In this document: positions 1 to 8,719 of the stretch, piece after piece
How the letters are laid out: each line of letters begins with the position of its first letter
Numbering within the stretch: position 1 is the stretch's first letter
Assembly: GCA_038117205.1 (NCBI GenBank)
Contig: JAYOFL010000011.1
Span: 1 to 64,000, forward strand
DNA: 64,000 nt
Source of the DNA: JAQBZY01 sp038117205
GTDB taxonomy: Bacteria; Pseudomonadota; Alphaproteobacteria; Rhodospirillales; Casp-alpha2
Direction of reading: 5' to 3'
Notes under the pieces: generated by a model
Databases searched by the model: none
Seen by the model: the letters and a program-made list of their open reading frames with translations, nothing else
Told to the model about the DNA's origin: nothing
Made by a program: the position numbers and the translations under genes

Positions 1-452
1 TGTTCCAGGGATAATCTCTCAAATTCCCCGGTTCAAAAAAACCTCTCAGGTCAGCAGCCGTTGGGACTATCTGGGCAGGTGCGACGACCCCACTAAAATT
101 GGCTGGCCAAATTGATTTGCCTTGGTGGCAGATTGTCGTCCCTTGGATTGCCTTGGCATTGCTGTCGGGAGTTATTCGTGGTCGTAACAACGGCGAGGGA
201 CAATGACGGACTTGGGACGTCGAGTTTGAAAAATATGTTCGCTAAGCCAGTAGCTGCACGCACTCCCGAAACCAAGAATTTATTGCAGAAGTTCTCAAGC
301 GGGGTCTCTCGTCTCGGTTAGGCCCCCCTCCGCCCCCCTGGTACCCCTCTTAAGCTTTTCGCTTTCCCAAAATCGTCTATCATTATTGTGCGCTTGGTCC
401 TGCCGCCAATCATACCGATCTAAAAACTATCTTTGGTGGGGATATGGTGGGG
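1..452. other. AT-richer left edge with no convincing gene
   Basis: This stretch is visibly less GC-rich than the rest and lies beyond the 3' end of tRNA-Ala, a common integration side. Short reading frames exist. One, open from about 15 to 206 on the plus strand, has only TTG starts in frame but encodes a Trp-rich hydrophobic C-terminus (PWWQIVVPWIALALLSG), like a small membrane or holin-like protein. Another at 112-321 has no recognisable motif. I see no integrase, no duplicated tRNA end and no clear ribosome site. It may be the decayed end of an accessory element or the tail of a gene lying left of the window. Confidence 0.35.
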
Positions 453-492
453 CAAAAAACAAACGCCTCAGCCGGTTTCAGCTAAGGCGTTG
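453..492 (-). terminator. Rho-independent terminator after tRNA-Ala
   Basis: Read on the minus strand, an 11-bp stem (AACGCCTTAGC paired with GCTGAGGCGTT, one G-U pair) closes a short loop and is followed by a T-rich run, TGTTTTTT. It starts about 8 nt past the CCA end of the tRNA, so it most likely ends the tRNA transcript. Confidence 0.8.
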
Positions 493-499
493 ATTTTAA

Positions 500-575
<76 letters not shown>

Positions 576-628
576 TTCCGGTGTGATCTTTCGATCTCGC
601 CGGCCGCTTTGGGGGCGGCCGGGTCGGG

Positions 629-657
629 AAAATACGGAGGGCATCCCCTCCTAGCAA
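629..657 (-). promoter_or_regulatory. Probable promoter of tRNA-Ala
   Basis: On the minus strand TTGCTA and TATTTT are separated by exactly 17 nt, about 55 nt upstream of the tRNA. A second -35-like TTGACT overlaps just upstream. A GC hairpin (GGCCGC with GCGGCC, 602-620) lies in the leader. This is pattern matching only; no start site is known. Confidence 0.5.
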
Positions 658-775
658 GTCAAAACTGTATCGGATCGCACGCCCCGGTTACATGCCCTGG
701 CCGGACACCCTAGTCACATGCCCTGATCGCACACCCCGGCGGGTTCGCCGGGATGGGCGGCCGGCGACAACGTCC

Positions 776-1135
776 TTACGTCAGGTCCTCTTCCTCGCCG
801 TCCAGGTGTTCCTTCACTTCCGACATCTCGTCGTCCTCTTCCTCCAGGTCCGACGTGTCCTCGATCAGGTCGTCGTCCTCGTCGTCGAGTTCGATGTCGT
901 CCGCGCCGTCGCCGTCGAGTTCGATCTCGTCCGGATCGGCGGCCTTGGCGACCGGCGCCGTCTTCGGCTTCGCCTTGGCCTCGTCCACGGGGGCGCCGCG
1001 CTTCGGCTTCAGCAACGGCTGCGCCTCCACCTTGGTCTCGCACTTCGGGCAGACCGCCGGCGTCTTGTTGAGGTCATAGAACTTCGCGCCGCAGCTCGGG
1101 CAGGAAAGTTTTTTGCCCAGATCGGGTTTCGCCAC
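776..1135 (-). CDS. TIGR02300 / FYDLN_acid family protein
   Basis: A 119-aa protein with an N-terminal zinc-ribbon-like part: two CxxC pairs at about residues 12-15 and 29-32 flank the family signature FYDLNK. A long, almost purely Asp/Glu tail follows, as is usual in this alphaproteobacterial family of unknown function. I chose GTG at 1135 because the family begins MAKP-LG and an AAGGAG lies 8 nt upstream. An in-frame ATG at 1192 would add 19 residues that do not look like the family. It is divergent from aroA, a common alphaproteobacterial arrangement. Confidence 0.88.
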   Translation of the reverse strand: MAKPDLGKKLSCPSCGAKFYDLNKTPAVCPKCETKVEAQPLLKPKRGAPVDEAKAKPKTAPVAKAADPDEIELDGDGADDIELDDEDDDLIEDTSDLEEEDDEMSEVKEHLDGEEEDLT

Positions 1136-1350
1136 CTTCAGTCTCCTTGGGCTGGCCGCTTGATAACCCGGCGCATTTGCCACGTTCGGCACCGGGTGTC
1201 AAAGTCAAAAATAACGACCGAAACAGCCCGTTTCCCCGATGGCGAAACGCCCTCGCGCCGCCGGGCCGATCATGCTAGATCGTTGCCCCGCCCGGCCGAC
1301 CGCCTCCGCCGGAATCCGGGCGACATATATATGATGTCGAGGAGACCCCG

Positions 1351-2697
1351 TTGCCGGCACTCGCCGCCCCGCCCGCCGAACGCCTTTCCGGCACCGTCCG
1401 CGTCCCCGGCGACAAGTCCGTGTCGCACCGTTCCCTCATGTTCGCCGCGCTGGCCGTCGGCGAGACGACGATCACCGGCCTCCTGGAAGGCGAGGACGTG
1501 CTGCGCACGGCGGACGCCGTCCGCGCGCTCGGCGCCGAGGTCGCCCGCGACGAAGACGGTCGCTGGCACGTCCGCGGCCGCGGCGTCGGCGCCCTCGTCG
1601 AACCGGCCGGCGTCATCGACATGGGCAACGCCGGCACCGGCGTACGCCTGATGATGGGGCTCGTCGCGACGCACCCGATCAGTTGCGTCTTCACCGGCGA
1701 TCCGTCGCTGAGCCGCCGCCCGATGGAGCGCGTGATGGGTCCGCTCCGCGAGTTCGGCACCGTCTTTCAGGCCCGCGAAGGCGGCCTGCTGCCGATCACG
1801 GTCACGGGCGCCAAGGACCCGGTGCCGGTGACGGCGGAAATGAAGGTAGCCTCCGCGCAGGTGAAATCCGCCGTGCTGCTGGCCGGCCTCAACACGCCCG
1901 GCAAGACGACGGTGATCGAGCGCGTCGCCACCCGCGACCACACGGAAAATATGCTGCGCCACTTCGGCGCCGAGGTTGCCGTCGAAAAGACCGCCGAAGG
2001 CGCCACCCGCATCACGCTCACCGGCCAGCCGGAACTCAAGGCCCGCGACGTCGTCGTGCCGGCGGACATCTCGTCGGCCGCGTTTCCGCTGGTCGCCGGT
2101 CTGGTTGTCCCGGGCAGCGAGATCCGCATCCAGGCCGTCGGCCTCAACCCGCTCCGCACCGGCATCCTCGCTTGCCTCGAGGAAATGGGCGCCGACATCC
2201 GCATCGAGAACCGGCGCACCGAGGGCGGCGAGCCGGTCGGCGACATCGTCGCCAAGGCCGGCCCCCTAAAGGGCATCGACGTGCCGCCGGAACGCGCCGC
2301 CTCCATGATCGACGAGTATCCGATTTTATGCGTGGCCGCCGCCGTCGCCGCCGGCACGACGCGCATGACCGACGTCGGCGAGCTCCGCGTCAAGGAATCC
2401 GACCGTCTCGCCGCCATGGTGACGGGGCTCCGCGCCTGCGGCGTCACGGTCCGCGACGGCGAGGACTGGATGGAGGTGGACGGCCTCGGCGGCCCGGCCG
2501 GCAACGGCCGTCCCAAGGGCGGGGCCATGATCCACGTCGATCTCGACCACCGCATCGCCATGAGCTTCCTGGTGCTGGGCCTCGCGGCGCAAGAACCCGT
2601 CCGCATCGACGACGCCGACGCCATCGGCACCAGCTTTCCGGGCTTCGTCGATCTCATGAACGGGCTCGGCGCCAGGATCGGGGAGGTCTCCGAATGA
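1351..2697 (+). CDS. aroA: 3-phosphoshikimate 1-carboxyvinyltransferase (EPSP synthase)
   Basis: Transfers the enolpyruvyl group of PEP to shikimate 3-phosphate, the sixth shikimate step, in the cytoplasm. The 448-aa length is normal. The N-terminal substrate motif GDKSVSHRSLM, the NAGTGVRLMMG loop, and C-terminal KESDRLAAM and DHRIAMSFLVLG are all present. The start is TTG at 1351, preceded by GAGGAG at 1339-1344; it gives the expected short leader before SGTVRVPGDKS. The stop overlaps the cmk start (ATGA). It heads the run to rpsA and feeds the trpFBA and pheA products encoded in this window. Confidence 0.97.
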   Translation: MPALAAPPAERLSGTVRVPGDKSVSHRSLMFAALAVGETTITGLLEGEDVLRTADAVRALGAEVARDEDGRWHVRGRGVGALVEPAGVIDMGNAGTGVRLMMGLVATHPISCVFTGDPSLSRRPMERVMGPLREFGTVFQAREGGLLPITVTGAKDPVPVTAEMKVASAQVKSAVLLAGLNTPGKTTVIERVATRDHTENMLRHFGAEVAVEKTAEGATRITLTGQPELKARDVVVPADISSAAFPLVAGLVVPGSEIRIQAVGLNPLRTGILACLEEMGADIRIENRRTEGGEPVGDIVAKAGPLKGIDVPPERAASMIDEYPILCVAAAVAAGTTRMTDVGELRVKESDRLAAMVTGLRACGVTVRDGEDWMEVDGLGGPAGNGRPKGGAMIHVDLDHRIAMSFLVLGLAAQEPVRIDDADAIGTSFPGFVDLMNGLGARIGEVSE

Positions 2698-3335
2698 CGA
2701 TCGTCGTCGCCATCGACGGGCCGGCGGCGGCCGGCAAGGGCACGCTGGCTAGGCGCATCGCCGAGCATTTCGATCTGGCGTATCTGGATACCGGCGCCAT
2801 CTACCGGGCGACCGGCAAGGCGGTCATGGACGCCGGCGTCGACACGTCGGACGTCAAGGCCTGCGCCGATCTGGCGCTCCGCCTCGATCCGGCGTCGCTT
2901 TCCGATCCGGCGCTCCGCACGGAAGAGGCCGGGCAGATGGCCTCCAAGGTCTCGGCGATCCCGGAAGTCCGGGCCGCCCTCTTGGAGTTCCAGCGCGGGT
3001 TCGCGGCCCATCCGCCGGCCGGCCGGAAGGGCGCGGTGCTGGACGGCCGCGACGTCGGCACCGTGGTCTGCCCCGACGCCGACGTGAAGCTTTTCGTCAC
3101 CGCCAGCGACGAAGTCCGCGCCATGCGCCGGTTTAAGGAGTTGCAGGGCAAGGGCGAGAACGCTATATACGCGCGCGTTTTGCAGGAAATGCAGGAGCGC
3201 GACGCCCGGGACCGATCCCGCGCCGTGGCACCCCTGAAGCCGGCGGAAGACGCGACGCTGATCGACACGTCCGACATGGACGCCGATCAGGTGTTCGCCA
3301 AGGCGGCGGAAATCGTCGCCGGCAAGCTGGCCTAG
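2694..3335 (+). CDS. cmk: Cytidylate kinase
   Basis: Phosphorylates CMP and dCMP with ATP. The 213-aa protein starts with the P-loop GPAAAGKGTLARR and has the CMP-binding signature LDTGAIYRATGKAV and the DGRDVGTVVCPDAD segment before the lid region (AMRRFKELQGKG, RDARDRSR). The start overlaps the aroA stop by 4 nt, so the two are translationally coupled. Order aroA-cmk-rpsA is highly conserved in Proteobacteria. Confidence 0.97.
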   Translation: MTIVVAIDGPAAAGKGTLARRIAEHFDLAYLDTGAIYRATGKAVMDAGVDTSDVKACADLALRLDPASLSDPALRTEEAGQMASKVSAIPEVRAALLEFQRGFAAHPPAGRKGAVLDGRDVGTVVCPDADVKLFVTASDEVRAMRRFKELQGKGENAIYARVLQEMQERDARDRSRAVAPLKPAEDATLIDTSDMDADQVFAKAAEIVAGKLA

Positions 3336-3515
3336 AGACGCCGGATAGATGCCGGCCCTCGGGATTTTCCAAGGACAAGAACCGCTCGGTTAAGAGCGTC
3401 ACATAAAGACGTGCGTTAAACCGCCCACCTGCCGCAACAGGCGCGTGGGCACGTGCAACCCAAGACCGCCGGAACCAACCGGCAGGCCGGAAACGACGAA
3501 AGGATCAAACTGGCC

Positions 3516-5273
3516 ATGGCTACCACCGCAGGCGCTGCCGCGCCCAAATCCACCGAAAATTTCGCATCCCTTCTCGACGAGCAGCTCGGCGTTGCCGACG
3601 ACGGCTTCGAAGGCCGCGTGCTCAAGGGCACCGTCATCGCGATCGACGGCGACGCCGTCACCGTTGACGTCGGCCTCAAGTCGGAAGGCCGCGTGCCGCT
3701 CAAGGAATTCGTTTCCCCCGGCCGCCCCGTGGAACTCAACCCCGGCGACGAAGTCGACGTGTTCGTGGAACGCTACGAAGACCGTGACGGCGTCATCAAG
3801 TTGAGCCGCGAGAAGGCCCGCCGCGAGGAAGCCTGGGCCGAACTCGAAAAGGCCTTCAAGGCCGGCGAGCGGGTGCAGGGCACCATCTTCGGCCGCGTCA
3901 AGGGCGGCTTCATCGTCGATCTGTCGGGCGCCGTGGCGTTCCTGCCGGGTTCGCAGGTCGACATCCGTCCGGTCCGCGACGTCACGCCGCTGATGAACGC
4001 GCCGCAGCCGTTCCAGATCCTGAAGATGGATCAGGCGCGCAACAACATCGTCGTGTCGCGCCGCGCCGTTTTGGAAGAGACCCGTTCGGAAGCCCGTTCG
4101 GAGCTCATGCAGAACCTCAAGGAAGGCCAGGTGCTCGACGGCGTCGTCAAGAACATCACCGACTACGGCGCGTTCGTGGATCTGGGTGGCGTCGACGGCC
4201 TGCTGCACGTCACCGACATCGCCTGGAAGCGCATCAACCACCCGTCGGAAGCCCTCGGCGTCGGCGAAACGGTCAAGGTGCAGGTCATCCGCTTCAACTC
4301 GGAAACGCAGCGCATCTCGCTCGGCATGAAGCAGCTCGAGGCCGATCCGTGGGAAGGCATCGAAGCCAAGTACCCGGTCAACGCCAAGTTCAAGGGCCGC
4401 GTCACCAACATCACCGACTACGGCGCGTTCGTCGAGCTGGAGCCGGGCGTCGAAGGTCTGGTGCACGTCTCCGAGATGAGCTGGACCAAGAAGAACGCAC
4501 ACCCGGGCAAGATCGTTTCGACGAGCCAGGAAGTCGAAGTCATGGTTCTCGACACCGATCCGGAAAAGCGCCGCATCTCGCTCGGTCTCAAGCAGTGCAT
4601 GGACAATCCGTGGGACTCGTTCCTGCAGAAGTTCCCGGTCGGCACGATCGTCGAGGGCGAAGTCCGCAACATCACCGAGTTCGGCCTGTTCATCGGTCTC
4701 GACGGCGAGATCGACGGCATGGCGCACCTGTCGGATCTCTCTTGGGAGAAGTCCGGCGAGGAAGCCCTCGCCGACTACAAGAAGGGCGACATGGTGAAGG
4801 CGAAGGTTCTCGACGTCGACGTCGAGAAGGAACGCATCTCGCTCGGCGTCAAGCAGCTGACGGAAGACACCGTCGGCAACTCGATGGACACCCTCAAGAA
4901 GGGCGCCGTCGTCACCTGCACCGTCTCCAAGATCGAAGACGGCGGCATCGAGGTGATGGTGAACGACTCCATCCCGGGCTTCATCCGCAAGTCGGACCTG
5001 TCGCGCGACCGTTCGGAACAGCGTCCGGACCGCTTCGCGGCCGGCGAGAAGGTCGACGCTAAAATCACCCAGGTCGACAAGGGCGGCCGGCGTCTGACGC
5101 TCTCGATCAAGGCCCGCGAAGTCGAGGAAGAGAAGAAGGCGATGGCCGAGTACGGTTCGACCGACTCGGGCGCGACCCTCGGCGACATCCTCGGCGCGGC
5201 GCTGGAATCGCGCCAGGCCGACGCCAAGAAGGCCGGCAAGAAGAAGTCCGACGACGACGCGTCGGAAGACTGA
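3516..5273 (+). CDS. rpsA: 30S ribosomal protein S1
   Basis: A 585-aa mRNA-binding ribosomal protein that helps load structured or leaderless-poor messages on the 30S subunit. Six S1 domains run through roughly residues 31-540; the middle ones carry the repeat signature NITDYGAFV-L-GVDGLLHVTDI and RISLGMKQ. The Lys/Asp-rich C-terminus follows the last domain. I placed the start at ATG 3516, with AAAGGA at 3499-3503; the open frame extends to 3453 but those residues look like leader. The 180-nt leader after cmk may carry autoregulatory structure, which I cannot demonstrate. Confidence 0.97.
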   Translation: MATTAGAAAPKSTENFASLLDEQLGVADDGFEGRVLKGTVIAIDGDAVTVDVGLKSEGRVPLKEFVSPGRPVELNPGDEVDVFVERYEDRDGVIKLSREKARREEAWAELEKAFKAGERVQGTIFGRVKGGFIVDLSGAVAFLPGSQVDIRPVRDVTPLMNAPQPFQILKMDQARNNIVVSRRAVLEETRSEARSELMQNLKEGQVLDGVVKNITDYGAFVDLGGVDGLLHVTDIAWKRINHPSEALGVGETVKVQVIRFNSETQRISLGMKQLEADPWEGIEAKYPVNAKFKGRVTNITDYGAFVELEPGVEGLVHVSEMSWTKKNAHPGKIVSTSQEVEVMVLDTDPEKRRISLGLKQCMDNPWDSFLQKFPVGTIVEGEVRNITEFGLFIGLDGEIDGMAHLSDLSWEKSGEEALADYKKGDMVKAKVLDVDVEKERISLGVKQLTEDTVGNSMDTLKKGAVVTCTVSKIEDGGIEVMVNDSIPGFIRKSDLSRDRSEQRPDRFAAGEKVDAKITQVDKGGRRLTLSIKAREVEEEKKAMAEYGSTDSGATLGDILGAALESRQADAKKAGKKKSDDDASED

Positions 5274-5282
5274 TCGGCGGTC

Positions 5283-5310
5283 GGACGCCCCGGCGTGTGC
5301 CGGGGCGTCC
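5283..5310 (+). terminator. Strong GC hairpin after rpsA (possible terminator or processing site)
   Basis: A perfect 11-bp stem, GGACGCCCCGG and CCGGGGCGTCC, encloses a 6-nt loop 10 nt past the rpsA stop. No T-run follows, so intrinsic termination is uncertain. It could partly attenuate transcription between rpsA and sppA or protect the rpsA 3' end. Confidence 0.5.
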
Positions 5311-5366
5311 ACCCCTTCGACCCGCCTAGGCGGGTGTCCGAATTCCTTTCCGCCTAGAGGTGCAGC

Positions 5367-6290
5367 ATGTCCCTTGGTGGCGATACCGTCCTCGCACTCC
5401 GCCGGCTTCGCCGGCATTTGACGTTCTGGCGTCTGGCGACCGTCGTCGCCGTGGCGCTGCTCGTATTCCTGCTCGTCGGCGAGCAGGGCATTATTCCGCA
5501 CAAGGATCACGTGGCGCGGGTCCGCGTCTCCGGCATCATCGTCGAGGACAGCCGCGTCGACGACATGCTGGCGGAACTGGCCGACGACGCCTCGGCGAAG
5601 GCGGTGGTCGTCGAGATCGACTCGCCCGGCGGCACCTTCGTCGGCGGCGAGGCCATGTTCGACGGACTGCGCCGCATCGCCGAAAAGAAACCCGTCGTCG
5701 CCCTGATGGGCGGCATGGCGACCTCCGGCGCCTACATGACGGCGATTGCCGCCGACCGCATCTTCGCCCGGCACGGCACCGTCACCGGTTCCATCGGCGT
5801 CATCATGCAGACGGCGGACGTGACCGGACTTCTCGACAAGCTCGGCATCAAGCCGGAAACGGTGAAGAGCGGCCCCCTGAAGGCGCAGCCGAACCCGATG
5901 GAGCCCTTCGCCGACAAGGCCCGCGCCGTGACGCAGGAAGTCATCGACGAACTGCACGGCCGCTTCGTCGCCATGGTGGCGGGGCGGCGCGGCATGGACG
6001 CCGCCAAGGTGAAGGCCGAGCTTGCCGACGGGCGCATCTTTACCGGCGACAGGGCGCTCGCCGTTGGGCTGGTGGACGCCATCGGCGACGCCAGGGCGGC
6101 CCGTGCTTGGCTGGAGACGGAAAAAGGCATCGCCGCCGGACTGCCAGTGATCGACTGGCAACCGGCGGAAAAATTCTCGTGGCTTCGTGACGGCGCCGAG
6201 TCTCTTTTTGGAAAAGCACTTTTCTCAGAACGGCTTAGACTTGACGGTATTGTCACTGTTTGGCACCCTCCCCTGATGACGGGCCGCTAG
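5367..6290 (+). CDS. sppA: Signal peptide peptidase SppA (S49 serine protease, short form)
   Basis: A 307-aa membrane-anchored protease with one N-terminal transmembrane segment at about residues 22-38 and the active site on the periplasmic side. The catalytic serine lies in GGMATSGAYMTA (Ser120). The general-base lysine is probably Lys172 in SGPLKAQ, spaced as in the Bacillus enzyme. It is the single-domain form, about half of E. coli SppA. It clears cleaved signal peptides from the membrane. A GAGG-like site precedes ATG 5367. It sits between rpsA and ihfB. Confidence 0.92.
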   Translation: MSLGGDTVLALRRLRRHLTFWRLATVVAVALLVFLLVGEQGIIPHKDHVARVRVSGIIVEDSRVDDMLAELADDASAKAVVVEIDSPGGTFVGGEAMFDGLRRIAEKKPVVALMGGMATSGAYMTAIAADRIFARHGTVTGSIGVIMQTADVTGLLDKLGIKPETVKSGPLKAQPNPMEPFADKARAVTQEVIDELHGRFVAMVAGRRGMDAAKVKAELADGRIFTGDRALAVGLVDAIGDARAARAWLETEKGIAAGLPVIDWQPAEKFSWLRDGAESLFGKALFSERLRLDGIVTVWHPPLMTGR

Positions 6291-6327
6291 AACGGGCGCG
6301 CCACCGTTCCAAGGAGGATATGCAGTG

Positions 6328-6612
6328 ATGACGAAGTCCGAGTTGATCGCGAAGCTCGCGGCGGACAATCCGCGTCTCTATCACCGTGAAGTCGAGCGGA
6401 TCGTTTCGACGATCTTCGACGAAATCACGGCGGCGCTGGCGCGTGGCGACCGGGTCGAGTTACGCGGCTTCGGCGCGTTCTCGGTCAAGGAAAGGCCGGC
6501 CCGCGTCGGGCGCAACCCCCGCACCGGGGCGTCCGTGCACGTGACGGAAAAGTTCATTCCGTATTTCAAGACCGGCAAGCAACTCCGCGAACGCCTGAAC
6601 GATCAGGGCTGA
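6328..6612 (+). CDS. ihfB: Integration host factor subunit beta
   Basis: A 94-aa DNA-bending protein that pairs with IHF-alpha. The beta-specific start MTKSELI, the RGFGAFSVKERPAR strand and the GRNPRTGASVHV minor-groove arm are complete. AAGGAGG at 6311-6317 lies 10 nt from ATG 6328; a GTG immediately before it (6325) would add one residue and is equally well spaced. It follows sppA by 37 nt and precedes lapA. Confidence 0.96.
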   Translation: MTKSELIAKLAADNPRLYHREVERIVSTIFDEITAALARGDRVELRGFGAFSVKERPARVGRNPRTGASVHVTEKFIPYFKTGKQLRERLNDQG

Positions 6613-6685
6613 GCGGCGCGCCGCCCGACGGAATTTGCGGGCGCTTTCCTGCAAAGCGCCGGGGCGGCCGACGGAGGGAGTAACG

Positions 6686-7042
6686 ATGACCCGCGTTCTC
6701 AGCTGGATCGTGATGGTGCCGTTCGCGATCGCCGTCGTCGTGTTCTCCGCCGTGAATACGGGTCTCGTGACCCTCGATCTGTGGCCGCTGCCCATCCAAC
6801 TCGATCTGCCCATTTTCACGCTGGTGCTGGCGGTGTTCGTCGTCGGCTTCCTGTGGGGCGGGCTGGTGGCCTGGCTGTCGGCCGGCAAGGCGCGCATGAA
6901 CGCGCGCCGCGCCACGTCCAAGGCCGAGCAGGCGGAACGCGAGCTGCAATACGCCAAGGTCAAGATCGAGCGGCTGGAAGCGGACGCCAAGGCCGCCGCC
7001 GAAACCAAGACCAATCTCCCGGCCACGGCCGGCACGCACTGA
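6686..7042 (+). CDS. LapA family membrane protein (DUF1049)
   Basis: A 118-aa inner-membrane protein with two transmembrane helices (about residues 4-24 and 43-65) and a cytoplasmic coiled-coil tail rich in Ala, Lys and Glu, the layout of LapA/YciS proteins linked to lipopolysaccharide assembly. GGAGGGAG sits just upstream of ATG 6686; the open frame begins at 6635 but those residues do not fit the family. The order ihfB-lapA-pyrF is conserved. The function here is inferred from family and context. Confidence 0.88.
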   Translation: MTRVLSWIVMVPFAIAVVVFSAVNTGLVTLDLWPLPIQLDLPIFTLVLAVFVVGFLWGGLVAWLSAGKARMNARRATSKAEQAERELQYAKVKIERLEADAKAAAETKTNLPATAGTH

Positions 7043-7052
7043 CGCGCCGCCG

Positions 7053-8009
7053 ATGAAGGTCTTCGACGCGGCCGATCTGCAAGGCATCCTCGACTATGCC
7101 GATCTGGCCGACGCCATCGACGCCGCCTTCAAGGGCGGCGTCACCGTGCCGGTCCGGGCGCATCACACGGTGCCGGTCGAGGACGGGCGGGATTCCACGC
7201 TGCTGATCATGCCGGCCTGGTCCGATACCGGGTATCTCGGCATCAAGACGGTGATGGTGGCGCCGGAAAACGCGTCGCGCGGCCTGCCCGCCGTGCAGGG
7301 CATCTACCAGCTGTTCGACCGCGCCACCGGCATCATGATCGCCCTCATGGACGGCCCGGAACTGACGGCCAGGCGCACCGCCGCCGCGTCCGCCATGGCG
7401 TCGCGTTATCTCTCGCGTCCGGACAGCGCCAAGTTGCTGATGGTCGGCACCGGCGTGCTCTCGAAACACATGGTCCGGGCGCATGCCGCCGTCCGTCCCA
7501 TTACGGAAGTGATGATTTGGGGCCGCCGCCCGGCGGAAGCGGCCCGGGTCGCGGCGGAATTGAAGGCCGAAGGCCTCGACGCCCGGCCGGCGGACGAACT
7601 GGAGGTGGCCGTCCGTTGGGCCGACATCGTCTCCGCCGCGACGCTCTCGAAGGCGCCGCTCGTCCAGGGTGCCTGGCTCAAGCCCGGCCAGCACCTGGAT
7701 CTGGTCGGCGGATTCACGCCGGAAATGCGGGAAACCGACGACGCCGCGCTTTCGCGCGGACGGATTTTCTGCGATACCCGCGCCGGCGCCATGAAGGAAG
7801 CGGGCGATCTCTGCGACCCCCTGGCGCGGGGCGTGATCAAGCCGGAAGACGTGCTCGCCGATCTCTTCGAATTGGCCGGCGGTGCCTACCGGGTCGAACG
7901 CGCCGCCGGCGACATCACGATCTTCAAGTCGGCCGGCACCGCCATCGAGGATCTGGCGGCCGCCATGCTGGTCGCCGACAAGACGGGAACGAAGGGGCAG
8001 GGCGCATGA
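7053..8009 (+). CDS. Ornithine cyclodeaminase / mu-crystallin family protein
   Basis: A 318-aa NAD(P)-dependent enzyme of the OCD_Mu_crystall family, which includes ornithine cyclodeaminase, alanine dehydrogenase of archaea and ketimine reductases. Seen: PVRAHHTVPV near the N-terminus, the substrate-loop MDGPELTARRTAAASAMASRYL, and the Rossmann glycines in LLMVGTGVLSKHMV. The actual substrate cannot be read from sequence. It starts 10 nt after lapA and overlaps pyrF by ATGA, so it is co-transcribed with housekeeping genes. Confidence 0.88.
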   Translation: MKVFDAADLQGILDYADLADAIDAAFKGGVTVPVRAHHTVPVEDGRDSTLLIMPAWSDTGYLGIKTVMVAPENASRGLPAVQGIYQLFDRATGIMIALMDGPELTARRTAAASAMASRYLSRPDSAKLLMVGTGVLSKHMVRAHAAVRPITEVMIWGRRPAEAARVAAELKAEGLDARPADELEVAVRWADIVSAATLSKAPLVQGAWLKPGQHLDLVGGFTPEMRETDDAALSRGRIFCDTRAGAMKEAGDLCDPLARGVIKPEDVLADLFELAGGAYRVERAAGDITIFKSAGTAIEDLAAAMLVADKTGTKGQGA

Positions 8010-8710
8010 GCACGAACGCGAAGGATCGGGTCTACGTCGCCCTCGACACGCCGGACGCCGGGAAGGCGCGCGATCTGGCGGCGGCGCTCGCCGGGCACGT
8101 CGGCGGGGTCAAGCTCGGCAAGGAATTCTTCGCCGCCAACGGCCCGGACGCGGTGGAACGCATCGCCGCCGTCGGCATGCCGGTGTTCCTGGACCTCAAG
8201 TTCCACGACATTCCGAACACCGTTGCGGGCGCCGTGCGCTCGTCGCTGCCGCTGAAGCCCGCCATCCTCAACGTACACGCGTCGGGGGGCAGCGCCATGA
8301 TGCGGGCCGCCAAGGAAGCGCTCGACGGCGCGCCGGAACCCAGGCCCTGGCTGATCGCCGTCACCATCCTCACGTCCTTGAGCGACCAGGATCTGGCGGA
8401 AATCGGCTACGCCGAAAAGGCGGAGGCGCAGGTCGTCCGCCTCGCCAAGCTGACGCAGGCGGCGGGCCTCGACGGCGTCGTCTGCTCGCCCCGCGAAATC
8501 GAACCGATCCGCGCCGCCTGCGGGCCGGACTTCAAGCTGATCGTGCCGGGCATCCGCCCCGAATGGGCGGCGGCGGGGGATCAGAAACGCGTCATGACGC
8601 CGAGGCAGGCGGTCGACGCCGGCGCCGACGTGCTGGTCATCGGCCGGCCGATCACCGGTGCGCCGGACCCCGTCGCGGCGGCGCAGCGGATCGCCGACGA
8701 ACTGGCGTAA
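8006..8710 (+). CDS. pyrF: Orotidine 5'-phosphate decarboxylase
   Basis: Decarboxylates OMP to UMP, the last step of pyrimidine synthesis. The 234-aa protein has the catalytic tetrad segment FLDLKFHDIPNTV, the first-strand Asp and Lys (VALDTPD, GVKLGKEFF), and the phosphate-gripping VPGIRPEW and VIGRPITGAPDP. It overlaps the preceding gene by ATGA. It ends the plus-strand run before the accessory insert. Confidence 0.97.
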   Translation: MSTNAKDRVYVALDTPDAGKARDLAAALAGHVGGVKLGKEFFAANGPDAVERIAAVGMPVFLDLKFHDIPNTVAGAVRSSLPLKPAILNVHASGGSAMMRAAKEALDGAPEPRPWLIAVTILTSLSDQDLAEIGYAEKAEAQVVRLAKLTQAAGLDGVVCSPREIEPIRAACGPDFKLIVPGIRPEWAAAGDQKRVMTPRQAVDAGADVLVIGRPITGAPDPVAAAQRIADELA

Positions 8711-8719
8711 CGCCCGTCC

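Noticed and set aside
692..1651. Long plus-strand frame covering the FYDLN_acid gene and the aroA start
   Set aside because: It is a shadow. The translation is Arg/Leu-rich and the two real genes are in other frames.
3399..6161. A 920-codon open frame antisense to rpsA and sppA
   Set aside because: It is a stop-free shadow of GC-rich coding frames. Its product is Arg/Asp/His-rich with no motif, and rpsA and sppA are certain on the other strand.
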